A DNA stretch of 64,000 nucleotides from Brevibacterium sp. GTDB lineage: Bacteria > Actinomycetota > Actinomycetes > Actinomycetales > Brevibacteriaceae. The position numbers were made by a program, and so were the translations under genes. Below, one piece after another: positions 28,453-38,085 of this stretch. Numbering within the stretch: the first letter of the stretch is position 1; each line of letters begins with the position of its first letter. Below the pieces are notes generated by a model. The model did no database searches. It was given only the letters and a program-made list of their open reading frames with translations, and was not told the origin of the DNA. Location of the stretch: NCBI RefSeq assembly GCF_031179145.1, contig NZ_JAPSIB010000003.1, positions 62,001 through 126,000 on the forward strand, read 5' to 3'.

Positions 28453-29975
28453 TGTCCGCTCCCTCCGATCAGGTCGGGCGGCCGCGGCCGTACCGCCTGG
28501 CCGAGCTCGCCCTGCTCATCCTCGCCATCGCAGTGGCGACGAGCGCCTATGCCCTGGTGGGCCTGGGCACCGAGGGAACGATTCCCGCCAACGTCTACGG
28601 CTATGCCGGGTGGCTGGCGGCTCTCGGTCTCGTCGTCCACATCGTCATCTGGTGGAAGGCGAAGTACGCCGATCCGGTGCTGCTTCCCATCGCGGTCCTG
28701 CTCAACGGCCTCGGCCTGGCGATGATCTATCGCATCGACTACGCCCAGGAGCGCACCGGCACCGACGCTGTCGCTGTCTCGCAGCTGATCTGGATGACCC
28801 TGGGGGTCGGTCTGGCCGTCGGTGTCATCATTTTCCTCAAGGACCACCGCTGGCTCCGCCGCTACACCTTCCTCTCCGGGTTGGCCGCGCTCGTCTTCCT
28901 CCTCCTACCGCTCCTGCCCGGCCTGGGCAAGACCGTCAATGGCGCCCGAATCTGGATCGGGGTCGGCGGATTCTCCTTCCAGCCCGGAGAGATCGCGAAG
29001 ATCCTCCTGGCGATCTTCTTCGCCGGCTATCTCGTCAGCTACCGCGACCAGCTCGTGCTGGCCGGCCCCAAGATCCTCGGCATCCGCTTCCCGCGCCTGC
29101 GCGACTTCGGCCCCATCGTCATCGCCTGGATCGCCAGCGTCTGCATCCTCGTCCTCGAGCGCGATCTCGGCACCTCGCTGCTGTTCTTCGGGCTGTTCGT
29201 GGCCATGCTCTACGTCGCCACCAGCCGCAAGTCCTGGATCCTGCTCGGCCTCGGCTTCTTCAGCATCGGCGCCGTCGCCGCCACCTTCCTCTTCTCCCAC
29301 GTCGGTCAGCGCGTCGACGGATGGCTCCACGCCCTGACTCCCGAGGAGTACAACAAGACCCCTGGCGGCTCCTATCAGCTGGTCCAGGGTCTGTTCGGGA
29401 TGGCCAACGGCGGTCTCGTCGGCACCGGCCTCGGCGAAGGCCGTCCGAGCATGGTCCCCTTCGCGGACTCGGACTTCATCTACGCCAGCCTCGGCGAGGA
29501 GCTGGGGATGGCGGGTCTGTTCGTCATCCTGCTGTGCTACCTCTTCATCTTCCAGCGCGGCATGAAGACCGCGAGTGAGCTGCGCGACGGCTTCGGCACC
29601 CTGCTCGCCACGGGCCTGTCCTTCACGATCGCCCTGCAGGTCTTCGTCGTCGTCGGCGGCGTCACCCGGCTGATCCCCCTCACGGGTCTCACCACCCCGT
29701 TCCTCGCCGCCGGCGGATCGTCCCTGGTGGCGAACTGGGTGATCATCGCTCTCCTGCTGCGGATCTCCGACAATGCGAGGCGGCCCGTCGAGGAGTTCCA
29801 CACCGGAGTCCTGCGGATCACGGAGGACCCGGAGGACGCAGGTTCCCCCAAGCGGCAGGGGGCCGCAGGCTCCCCCAAGCAGAGGGCCGCAGCGAAGAGC
29901 CACGGAGCGGCACCGCACGACTTGGACGATGACGCACCCACCACGAATCTGGGAACGACCGGAGGTGAACGATGA
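28449..29975 (+). CDS. rodA: FtsW/RodA/SpoVE family peptidoglycan polymerase
   Basis: SEDS-family multi-TM; LIPLTGLTTPFLAAGGSSLVANW. Confidence 0.93.
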   Translation: MMSAPSDQVGRPRPYRLAELALLILAIAVATSAYALVGLGTEGTIPANVYGYAGWLAALGLVVHIVIWWKAKYADPVLLPIAVLLNGLGLAMIYRIDYAQERTGTDAVAVSQLIWMTLGVGLAVGVIIFLKDHRWLRRYTFLSGLAALVFLLLPLLPGLGKTVNGARIWIGVGGFSFQPGEIAKILLAIFFAGYLVSYRDQLVLAGPKILGIRFPRLRDFGPIVIAWIASVCILVLERDLGTSLLFFGLFVAMLYVATSRKSWILLGLGFFSIGAVAATFLFSHVGQRVDGWLHALTPEEYNKTPGGSYQLVQGLFGMANGGLVGTGLGEGRPSMVPFADSDFIYASLGEELGMAGLFVILLCYLFIFQRGMKTASELRDGFGTLLATGLSFTIALQVFVVVGGVTRLIPLTGLTTPFLAAGGSSLVANWVIIALLLRISDNARRPVEEFHTGVLRITEDPEDAGSPKRQGAAGSPKQRAAAKSHGAAPHDLDDDAPTTNLGTTGGER

Positions 29976-31441
29976 AGAAGGCCCTGACCCACGTCTCCGT
30001 CGTCGGATTCGTCATGTTCGCACTCCTCTTCGGATCGACGAGCTGGGTGCAGTTCGTGCGCGCCGACGCGCTCAACAACAACTCCCTGAACAACCGGAAG
30101 ATCCTCGAGCAGCTCTCCCGCGATCGTGGCCCGATCCTCGTCGACGGCACTCCTGTCGCCTACTCCGAACCCGTCGACGACCGCTACAAGTACCAGCGGA
30201 AATACGGGTCCGAAGACCTCGACCCGCGCGCTTACGCAGCGCTGACCGGCTACTACTCGATCACCTCTGGCGCCTCGGGCATGGAGCGCTATGCCAACGA
30301 CTACCTGTCCGGGGACTCCGATGCCCTGTTCTACGACAAGATCGGCAGCATCTTCACCGGCGAACAGCCGCGCGGCGCCGCCGTTGAGCTGACCATCGAC
30401 CCCGAGGTGCAGGAAGCGGCCTGGAAGGGTCTGGGCAACCAGAACGGAGCCGCCGTCGCCATCGACCCGAAGACCGGGAAGATCCTCGCGATGGCCTCGA
30501 CCCCGGGCTGGAACCCGAACCGGCTCGCCACCCATGACCCGGAGAAGGCGGCCAGCTCCTACCAGTCTCTGCTCGACGCAGAGGACAACCCCGCCTACAA
30601 CCGCGCCATCGGCGGCAACCTCTACCCGCCCGGTTCGACCTTCAAGGTCATCGTCGCCGCGGCGGCGCTCGAATCCGGCGACTACACACCGAACTCAACG
30701 CTCAAGGGACCCGGCACGCTCGACCTGCCGCAGACGACCGCGACGATCAGCAATTCCCATCCGGGGCCCTGCCGCAACGGCGGGCGCCCATCACTGGCGG
30801 ATTCCCTCGCCGAGTCCTGCAACACCTCGTTCGCCTCCCTCGGGATGGACCTGGGAGAGGACGCGGTCCGCGAACAGGCGGAGAAGTTCGGATTCGGCCA
30901 GGATCTCGACATCCCGCTGCCTGTCTCCCCGTCGTCGTTCCCCAGCGGTCTCAACCCGCCCCAGCTTGCCCAGTCCTCCCTCGGGCAGTACGAGGTCCGC
31001 GCGACTCCTCTGCAGATGGCCATGATGACCGCGGGGATCGCCAACGGAGGCTCGATGATGAAGCCGCAGCTCGTCAACCGCGTGCTCAACGCGGGCACTC
31101 TGGAGCCGATCGAGGAGACCCGGCCGCAGGAGATGTCGCGCCCGGTCTCCGAGGACACCGCCGGTGAGCTGACGTCGATGATGGAAGGCGTCGTCACCGA
31201 CGGCACCGCCTCGGTGGCCAAGATCCCCGGGGTCAAGGTCGCCGCGAAGACCGGCACCGCCCAGCACGCACAGGGTGCTGCACCCCACGCCTGGTTCGTC
31301 TCCTTCGCCCCCGCAGAGGATCCCCAGATCGCGGTGGCCGTGGTCGTGGAGAACGGCGGAAACGCCGGCAGCGAAGCTTATGGTGCGACGGTCGCCGGGC
31401 CGATCGCCAAGGACATGATGGAAGCGGTGGTCAGGAAATGA
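29972..31441 (+). CDS. pbpA: Penicillin-binding protein 2 / transpeptidase
   Basis: YPPGSTFKV, SCN-type SLAESCNTSF, AAKTGTAQ motifs. Confidence 0.93.
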   Translation: MKKALTHVSVVGFVMFALLFGSTSWVQFVRADALNNNSLNNRKILEQLSRDRGPILVDGTPVAYSEPVDDRYKYQRKYGSEDLDPRAYAALTGYYSITSGASGMERYANDYLSGDSDALFYDKIGSIFTGEQPRGAAVELTIDPEVQEAAWKGLGNQNGAAVAIDPKTGKILAMASTPGWNPNRLATHDPEKAASSYQSLLDAEDNPAYNRAIGGNLYPPGSTFKVIVAAAALESGDYTPNSTLKGPGTLDLPQTTATISNSHPGPCRNGGRPSLADSLAESCNTSFASLGMDLGEDAVREQAEKFGFGQDLDIPLPVSPSSFPSGLNPPQLAQSSLGQYEVRATPLQMAMMTAGIANGGSMMKPQLVNRVLNAGTLEPIEETRPQEMSRPVSEDTAGELTSMMEGVVTDGTASVAKIPGVKVAAKTGTAQHAQGAAPHAWFVSFAPAEDPQIAVAVVVENGGNAGSEAYGATVAGPIAKDMMEAVVRK

Positions 31442-33294
31442 GACCAGTCGAAGGCACGCTGCTGGGCAATCGCTACAAGCTGACCTCCCGGATCGCCGTG
31501 GGCGGCATGGGTGAGGTCTGGAAGGGCACCGACTCGGTGCTCGGCCGCGAAGTCGCCGCGAAGATCCTCAAGGACGAATACCTCTCCGATCCCTCCTTCC
31601 TCGCCCGCTTCCAGGCCGAGGCCCAGAACATGGGCCGCGTCTCCGATCCGGGCATCGCCGGCGTCTACGACTACGGCGACGAAGCGGGCTCCCCCTACCT
31701 GGTCATGGAGTACGTCCCGGGTGACCCCCTGTCGACCATCATCGAACGGAGCGCACCGCTGTCCGAGGCGGACACCCTGAGCATCGTCTCGCAAGCCGCG
31801 CAGGCCCTCGGAGCCGCACACCGGGTGGGAGTCATCCACCGCGACATCAAACCCGGCAACATCCTCATCACCCCGGACTTCCGGGTGAAGATCACCGACT
31901 TCGGCATCGCCCGCGTCGCCGATCAGGCGCCGCTGACGAAGACCGGCCAGGTCATGGGCACCGCCCAGTACCTCGCGCCCGAACAGGCCACCGGGAAGGG
32001 ATCGGGGCCCGGCTCCGACCTCTACGCCCTCGGCATCATCGCCTACGAGGCGTTGGCTGGTCAGCGTCCCTTCACCGGGGACTCGCAGGTCGCCATCGCC
32101 ATCGCCCAGGTCAACCAGCAGCATCCCCCGCTGCCCGACACTGTGTCCGAACCCCTGCGCCGCCTCGTCGACTGCCTGCTCGAGAAGAAACCCGACCGCC
32201 GACCCTCCGACGCCACCGCAGTCGCACGGGCCGCCAACGCCCTGGCCGTCGGCGATGTCGCCGGCGCCGAGGCGATCCTGCCCCAGATGCGTCTGGGCAA
32301 TTCCGCCACCGAGGCCCTGACCCAGGCATTCAACTCGCCCGAGACCGCCGCCTCGACCCAGGTGATGCCCGTGACCGCGTCCAATGACGCCACCCGGGTC
32401 TATTCTGCAGATCAGGCGGGAGCCGCCGGGGCCGCAGGCGCGGCCGGCGCCGGGGCCGGGCTCCTGGCGGCCGATGCCGATGATCGCGGCGGTGTCGACG
32501 GCACGAAGAACGACGAAGTCGATGAGAAGCAGAAGAAGAAGGGCCGGACCCTGATCTGGATCCTCGCGCTGCTCGCCCTCATCGCGGTCGGCGCCCTGCT
32601 CTGGTTCTTCCTCGGCGGCGCCGGCGATGACCCGGCTCCTGCCCCGACCACGACGAAGGCCACCCCGTCGGAGACGAAGCAGTCGATCACGATCGATCCG
32701 GACGACTACATCGGCCTCTCGGAATCCTCGGCGGTCGACAACCTCGAACAACAGGACCTCAAGGCCGAGACCCGCAGCGTCGCTTCGCAGCAGCCGGCCG
32801 GCACCGTGGCCGAGGTCCGCGAGGGCGAGAACGGGTACACCTTCCTCGAGGGGGACACCGTCGTCCTCGAGATCTCCTCGGGTCCCGCTCCGGAACCCGA
32901 ACCCGAACCGGAACCGAAGCGGACGCAGGAACCGAGCAGCCCCGGCAGCGATTCGGGATCGAACTCCGGTTCCGGGTCCGGGTCGGACTCCGGCCGCAAC
33001 GCCGAGGACGAGTCCGACACCGCCACCGACAGCGGTGCGGAGGAGAACTCGCAGGACAATGCGAACAGCGGCTCGAACGCGAACTCCGGCAGCGGCTCGA
33101 ACTCCGGCAGCGGCTCGAACTCCGGCAGCGGCTCGAATGCGAATTCCGGCACCGGCTCTGAGGCGAACCAGGACACGGGCTCGAACACCGGCGCCGGGAA
33201 CGGTCAGGGCGGTCAGGACAACGCCGGGGGCCAGGGCAACGGCGGCGGACTCGACGGCGTGGCGTCGACCGATGTCACCGGCAATGACGGCTAG
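31438..33294 (+). CDS. pknA: Ser/Thr protein kinase (PknA) with TM, one PASTA-like domain and long S/G/N-rich extracytoplasmic tail
   Basis: HRDIKPGNILI, ITDFGIAR kinase motifs; IWILALLALIAVGALLWFFL TM; low-complexity tail GSGSNSGSGSN. Confidence 0.92.
   Translation: MRPVEGTLLGNRYKLTSRIAVGGMGEVWKGTDSVLGREVAAKILKDEYLSDPSFLARFQAEAQNMGRVSDPGIAGVYDYGDEAGSPYLVMEYVPGDPLSTIIERSAPLSEADTLSIVSQAAQALGAAHRVGVIHRDIKPGNILITPDFRVKITDFGIARVADQAPLTKTGQVMGTAQYLAPEQATGKGSGPGSDLYALGIIAYEALAGQRPFTGDSQVAIAIAQVNQQHPPLPDTVSEPLRRLVDCLLEKKPDRRPSDATAVARAANALAVGDVAGAEAILPQMRLGNSATEALTQAFNSPETAASTQVMPVTASNDATRVYSADQAGAAGAAGAAGAGAGLLAADADDRGGVDGTKNDEVDEKQKKKGRTLIWILALLALIAVGALLWFFLGGAGDDPAPAPTTTKATPSETKQSITIDPDDYIGLSESSAVDNLEQQDLKAETRSVASQQPAGTVAEVREGENGYTFLEGDTVVLEISSGPAPEPEPEPEPKRTQEPSSPGSDSGSNSGSGSGSDSGRNAEDESDTATDSGAEENSQDNANSGSNANSGSGSNSGSGSNSGSGSNANSGTGSEANQDTGSNTGAGNGQGGQDNAGGQGNGGGLDGVASTDVTGNDG
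33088..33141 (+). repeat. 18-bp coding tandem repeat (GGCAGCGGCTCGAACTCC) in pknA tail
   Basis: Units 33088-33105 and 33106-33123 identical; third diverges. Confidence 0.85.
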
Positions 33295-33395
33295 CAGTGA
33301 GCAGCGGCATCGATGACGACGACCAATGATCGGACCAGCAGACAAGTGCGCACGAACTTTCGCCCGACGCGGGTGGACAAAAGCGGAGGACAAGA

Positions 33396-35246
33396 ATGAC
33401 TGAACCCAAGGTGCTGTCGGGGCGGTACGAAGTTCGTGCGCTCCTCGGCCGTGGGGGCATGGCAGAAGTGCACGAGGGCGTCGACACCCGTCTGGGCCGA
33501 CGTATCGCGATCAAGCTTCTGCGGTCCGACCTCGCCCGCGACCCCTCGTTCCACACCCGTCTCAAGCGGGAGGCGCAGTCCGCCGCCGGTCTCAACCACC
33601 CCGGCATCGTCGCCGTCTACGACTCCGGTGAAGAGGAGTTCGCGGAGACCGGAGGGTCCTCCGTCTCCGTTCCCTTCATCGTCATGGAATACGTCGAGGG
33701 CCAGACCCTGCGCGAGGTGCTCAACGACCACGGCACACTGACGATCGAGGAGGCCCTCAACGTCATCGCCGGGGTGCTGGCGCCGCTGGAGTACAGCCAC
33801 CGCAACGGGATCGTCCACCGCGACATCAAGCCGGCAAACGTCATGCTCACCCCCGAGGGCGACATCAAGGTGATGGACTTCGGCATCGCTCGGGCGCTCA
33901 AGGACAACAGCGGTCTGACCCAGACGCAGTCTGTCGTCGGCACCGCGCAGTACCTCTCCCCCGAACAGGCCCGCGGCGAGGTCGTCGACGCCCGCTCCGA
34001 CCTCTACTCAACCGCGTGCCTGCTCTACGAGCTCCTCGTCGGCAGGCCCCCGTTCGTCGGCGATTCGCAGCTCGCGGTCGCCTACCAGCACGTGGGAGAG
34101 ACTCCGAAGCCGCCGAGCTTCTACAATCCGAACGTCCCGCCCGAGGTCGACCGGCTGCTCCTCCATGCCCTCCTCAAGGACCGCGACGAACGCTACCAGG
34201 ACGCCTACACGTTCCGGGAGGACGTGCTCGCCGCCCGCGACGGCAGACCGCTGAGCTTCGACGACGATGCCGATCGCACACAGGCCTTCCCGCTGGCCCC
34301 GACGATGGTCGGCCCCAGCCCGCATCCCCAGGGCGCCGAGGCGGCCCCGGAGACGGGTGCTGTCGCGACGATCCTCGATCACGACGAGAAGCCCCCGCAG
34401 AAGCGCTCCCGCGCGTGGGTGTGGATCGGCAGCATCTTCGTGCTGCTCGCCCTGGCCGCCGTCGCCCTGTGGGTCTACGAGATCAACAAACCACCGCCGA
34501 TCGTCCAGGTCCAGATCACCGATGTGGCCGGGATGAGCGCCGATGACGCCGAGGCGGCCCTGATCAAGTCCGGGCTCACCGTCGACCGGGAGGAGGAGGC
34601 GAACGCGGACGTCGATGAGGGCGATGCGATCAGAACCGACCCTGCCAGCGGGCAGAGGGCGCCCGAAGGCACCCTCGTCAAGCTCTTCGTGTCCACCGGA
34701 CCCTCGAGCGTGGACGTGCCCGACGTCTCGGGAGAGACGGAGGCCAAGGCTCGCGAGGTCCTCAGCGATGCGAAGCTGCGCGCCGGCACCCACATCTCGC
34801 AGAACTCACCCGATGTGGAGAAGGGCGTCGTCATCGAGACCAAGCCCGGCGCCGGCACCAAGGTCGACGTCGACTCGAATGTCGACCTCGTCGTGTCCTC
34901 GGGCATGGTCCAGGTGCCCGACGTCCTCGGCAAGACCGGGGATGAGGCGTGCAAGATCCTCGAGGCCGACGACTATCAGCTGGGATGCAAGGTCGAAGAG
35001 GTGGAGACCGCAGACGAGGACGCCGGCAAGGTCTTCGAGCAGTCGGCGACCGGAGGCAGCGAGGTCCAGCAGGGATCGGAGATCACGGTCCGGGTGGCCA
35101 AGAAGCCGCCGGAGCCGACTCCGACCACGCCGTCGATCCCCGGCGGAATCCCCACCGGACCGGCCTCACCCAGCCCCACGAAGTCGAGCGATGACCCCAG
35201 CGGTGGGGGCCTCGAGGGCATGCAGGACTGGATAGAAGGCAACTGA
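33396..35246 (+). CDS. pknB: Ser/Thr protein kinase with three PASTA domains (PknB)
   Basis: GRGGMAEVHEG, HRDIKPANVML, MDFGIAR; TM; three PASTA-like units. Confidence 0.95.
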   Translation: MTEPKVLSGRYEVRALLGRGGMAEVHEGVDTRLGRRIAIKLLRSDLARDPSFHTRLKREAQSAAGLNHPGIVAVYDSGEEEFAETGGSSVSVPFIVMEYVEGQTLREVLNDHGTLTIEEALNVIAGVLAPLEYSHRNGIVHRDIKPANVMLTPEGDIKVMDFGIARALKDNSGLTQTQSVVGTAQYLSPEQARGEVVDARSDLYSTACLLYELLVGRPPFVGDSQLAVAYQHVGETPKPPSFYNPNVPPEVDRLLLHALLKDRDERYQDAYTFREDVLAARDGRPLSFDDDADRTQAFPLAPTMVGPSPHPQGAEAAPETGAVATILDHDEKPPQKRSRAWVWIGSIFVLLALAAVALWVYEINKPPPIVQVQITDVAGMSADDAEAALIKSGLTVDREEEANADVDEGDAIRTDPASGQRAPEGTLVKLFVSTGPSSVDVPDVSGETEAKAREVLSDAKLRAGTHISQNSPDVEKGVVIETKPGAGTKVDVDSNVDLVVSSGMVQVPDVLGKTGDEACKILEADDYQLGCKVEEVETADEDAGKVFEQSATGGSEVQQGSEITVRVAKKPPEPTPTTPSIPGGIPTGPASPSPTKSSDDPSGGGLEGMQDWIEGN

Positions 35247-35296
35247 GATCAAGGAAGCGGGGCGGCACATGTGCCGCCCCGCTTCCTTGATCTCAG
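35243..35296. terminator. Perfect 54-bp palindrome CTGAGATCAAGGAAGCGGGGCGGCACA|TGTGCCGCCCCGCTTCCTTGATCTCAG containing the stop codons of both convergent genes
   Basis: Read base by base; both 27-nt halves are exact reverse complements; TGA 35244-35246 (+) and TCA 35293-35295 (-). Confidence 0.95.
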
Positions 35297-35805
35297 GACA
35301 GGCAGACGAAGAGGTCGGTCCGCAGTGTCGCGGGATCGACGTCCGGGCCCGGCTCACTCACGTAGACCTCGAAGAAGGGCAGCCCGGGGTGGAGGCCTGC
35401 GGCGTGGATCTCGTCCGTGAACGCCTCCCAGGCGCCCGCCAGGCCGTCGAAGCTCCCGATGTGACTGGTGGCCGCGACGGACCCGCCGGGCAGTTCGGCA
35501 GGCACGGCTCGCAGATCTCCGCCGAGGTCGAGGGACCGGGTCAGACCGGCGGAGACGGGCACCCCGATCTGAATGTCGACGGTGTCGCTCGGCTGCCGGG
35601 TGTAGAGGGAGAACGCCGGACCCACGATGTCGACGGCGGCGGATTCCAGGGCGGGGAACAGGCCGGTGAAGGTGCGATCGAACAGGCTGGGCAGGTCCGC
35701 CATCGGGTGGTTCTTCGCCTCGACGACCACAGTGGGCACCGAGGCCGCCTCGAAGACGGTGAGATCGGTGAATGGGTTCGGCGGGAAGTAGCTGGGCTCT
35801 TCCAT
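35293..35805 (-). CDS. GyrI-like/AraC effector-binding-domain protein
   Basis: 170 aa; TVVVEAKNHPMADLPSLFDRTFTGLFPAL...GSVAATSHIGSFDGLAGAWEAFTDEI. Confidence 0.75.
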   Translation of the reverse strand: MEEPSYFPPNPFTDLTVFEAASVPTVVVEAKNHPMADLPSLFDRTFTGLFPALESAAVDIVGPAFSLYTRQPSDTVDIQIGVPVSAGLTRSLDLGGDLRAVPAELPGGSVAATSHIGSFDGLAGAWEAFTDEIHAAGLHPGLPFFEVYVSEPGPDVDPATLRTDLFVCLS

Positions 35806-35850
35806 GAGCAGTCCTCTCGGTGAGTGGGAACTGCTACCGATCCTAGTGCC

Positions 35851-36525
35851 TCACTCGGAGTGAGCGGAAGAGCCCGTCGTCGAGGAGATCGCGCTGGCCA
35901 GGGGTGACATCGATGCCGCCTGCTGCGCGGCTCCGGCGACTCCGCACACCTCCAGCCAGTTGCCGAGCATCATGTACCCGCATTCGGTGAGCACGGACTC
36001 GGGATGGAACTGGACTCCGAACAGGGGCCGGGACCGGTGCTCGATCGCCATCACCACCCCATCCTCGGTGCGGGCAGTGACCTTGAACTTCTCGAGGTCC
36101 AGCGTCTCATCGACGATGGCCAGGGAGTGATAGCGGGTGACGGTGAGCGGGCTCGGGCAACCGGCGAAGATGCCCTCGCCATCGTGGGTGATCGTCGAGG
36201 TCTTGCCGTGCATGAGCACGGGCGAATGGGTGACGGTGGCGCCGTAGACCTCACCGAGGGCCTGATGCCCCAGGCAGACGCCGAAGACGGGCGCGCCAGC
36301 GGTCTCCGCCCAGTCGATGAGGACGGGGCACAGCCCTGATTCGGACGGTGTGCCGGGACCCGGGGACAGCAGGATCCCGTCGTAGTCGCGGGCTCTGGCC
36401 ACGGCCGCCTCGGCGCTGAGATCGTCGTTGCGGATGACGTCGACCTCCGCGCCGAGCTCACGCACATAGGCGACGAGCGTGTAGACGAAGCTGTCGTAGT
36501 TGTCGATGACGAGGATCTTGGTCAT
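35851..36525 (-). CDS. pabA: Anthranilate/aminodeoxychorismate synthase component II (glutamine amidotransferase)
   Basis: MTKILVIDNYDSFVYTLVAYVRELG, LSPGPGTPSE, GVCLGHQALGEVYG, GVQFHPESV. Confidence 0.9.
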   Translation of the reverse strand: MTKILVIDNYDSFVYTLVAYVRELGAEVDVIRNDDLSAEAAVARARDYDGILLSPGPGTPSESGLCPVLIDWAETAGAPVFGVCLGHQALGEVYGATVTHSPVLMHGKTSTITHDGEGIFAGCPSPLTVTRYHSLAIVDETLDLEKFKVTARTEDGVVMAIEHRSRPLFGVQFHPESVLTECGYMMLGNWLEVCGVAGAAQQAASMSPLASAISSTTGSSAHSE

Positions 36526-36695
36526 TGGCCACCATCGGTCACTGTTGCGTTGTTGAACGGCATGTACGGGGCGACGACCGGGAACACGTACTGCATGAGC
36601 AGGTAGACGACCGCCGCGATGAGGATCAGGCTGAGGATGAGTTTGACGAACCAGTTTCCGGGCAGACTGCGCCAGATGAATCCGTACATGCTCAT
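36522..36695 (-). CDS. 57-aa single-TM protein between sortase and pabA (below ORF-track cutoff)
   Basis: MSMYGFIWRSLPGNWFVKLILSLILIAAVVYLLMQYVFPVVAPYMPFNNATVTDGGQ; ATGA overlaps with both neighbours. Confidence 0.85.
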   Translation of the reverse strand: MSMYGFIWRSLPGNWFVKLILSLILIAAVVYLLMQYVFPVVAPYMPFNNATVTDGGQ

Positions 36696-37840
36696 GCACC
36701 GCCCTTCTTGGAGACCTTCTTGTACGCCTCCGAGTCCTTGATCGACCCGGGAGCGCCTTCGTTCGCCGGGGTCCAGTCGGTGAGCTCGGCGTAGGCGACG
36801 TAGCGCTCACGCGCCGAGAACATCGGGTTGCACGCCGTCATCGTCAGGATCCGGTCCTTGCCCTTGGAGTCGGGCATATCCGGTACCGGGGCCAGGACCT
36901 CGATGGCGTCGGGGAGGATGATGTCGAAGTTGCGGAAGGTGTAGGTGTAGAACCCGTCCTTCGTCTGGACGACGATCTCGTCACCGGGGCGCAGCTCCGC
37001 GATCTGGTTGAGCGGCTTGCCGTAGGTCACGCGGTGGCCGGCGATCGAGAAGTTGCCGACGTCGCCGGGCATCGCCGAATTGGGGTACCGGCCCAGGCCC
37101 ATCCGGTTGAGCACCGGTTCGAGGTCGACGCCCTCGGCCACCGTGCGGTAGTAGTCCCCGCCGAAGCGCGGGATGTAGAAGATCCCGAACGCCTCGTTCT
37201 TGCCGACCGGGTCGGCCACGACCGGTTCGTCCGGGTCCTCCGGCAGTTCGTTGGGGTCCTGGTTCTGCCAGTCCTGGGCGAGTTCGTCGGCGAGGACCTC
37301 GTTGTCGCGGTTGGCCGCGAGGTCCGTCCACCACAGCTGCCAGACGACGAACAGGATGAGGACGAGGCCGGCCGTGATGCACAGTTCCCCGAACGTGCGG
37401 ATGGTCCCGCGGACCGGCCCCAGCGGCTCCCGCTCGACAGGCCCGCGACCGCGGGGGCGGTCCCCACGGCCGCCGTCACCGGCATGCGCGCGGCCGATGT
37501 CACCACCGGCGCCGAGGTGGCCGCCGCCGTGCTCGTGGCCGCTGTTGTGCTCGTGGCCCCTGTTGTACGGGTGGCCGGCCGCTGACCCGACAGCGGAGTC
37601 CTGACGGATCGGTGGCGCATCGGAGTAGACGGCCGTCGGAGCACCCGTGGCCGCCGCTGCTTCCCGCTGACGCAGTTCACGCCGACTGGGCAGGGGCTGC
37701 GAATAGGACGCGGGGTCCGGCCGGGAGGAGGTGCTGTCATCGGAGGGAGGGGTGACATGGCGACGCTGGGCAGGACGAATGGTGGGTCGAGACGACGCCT
37801 CTGCGTCGGCCTCGTCACCCGAGTAGGGACTATTCACCAC
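36692..37840 (-). CDS. Class E sortase with long N-terminal extension; GTG start uncertain
   Basis: C-terminal sortase core ending IMTLTACNP-like motif (RILTMTACNPMFSARERYV); TM and PRG-rich N-terminus. Confidence 0.88.
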   Translation of the reverse strand: MVNSPYSGDEADAEASSRPTIRPAQRRHVTPPSDDSTSSRPDPASYSQPLPSRRELRQREAAAATGAPTAVYSDAPPIRQDSAVGSAAGHPYNRGHEHNSGHEHGGGHLGAGGDIGRAHAGDGGRGDRPRGRGPVEREPLGPVRGTIRTFGELCITAGLVLILFVVWQLWWTDLAANRDNEVLADELAQDWQNQDPNELPEDPDEPVVADPVGKNEAFGIFYIPRFGGDYYRTVAEGVDLEPVLNRMGLGRYPNSAMPGDVGNFSIAGHRVTYGKPLNQIAELRPGDEIVVQTKDGFYTYTFRNFDIILPDAIEVLAPVPDMPDSKGKDRILTMTACNPMFSARERYVAYAELTDWTPANEGAPGSIKDSEAYKKVSKKGGA

Positions 37841-38085
37841 TGCTCCACCGTGCCTATTGCTTCTAATCCAAACGGCCTGCCGGTCGGGGGCAGGCGGGAC
37901 ATTCCCCTGCACTTTATCGTATGCAGATGCCATGCAGTTGCGTCCTGTGCCGCTTTCAGGGTAGTCGGAGCATCTGCGGAGCCCCGATTTTTTCAACGAG
38001 CATGCGGTGACGAGTAGACTGGTCGCGATTGTCCCTACCCGAGCAAACGGTCACCATTCAGCGGTCGGCCATAGAAGGAGTACCC

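Noticed and set aside
31378-33393. 671-aa minus-strand ORF antisense to pknA
   Set aside because: Repetitive Arg/Gly/Ala/Val mirror of the kinase and its repeat tail.
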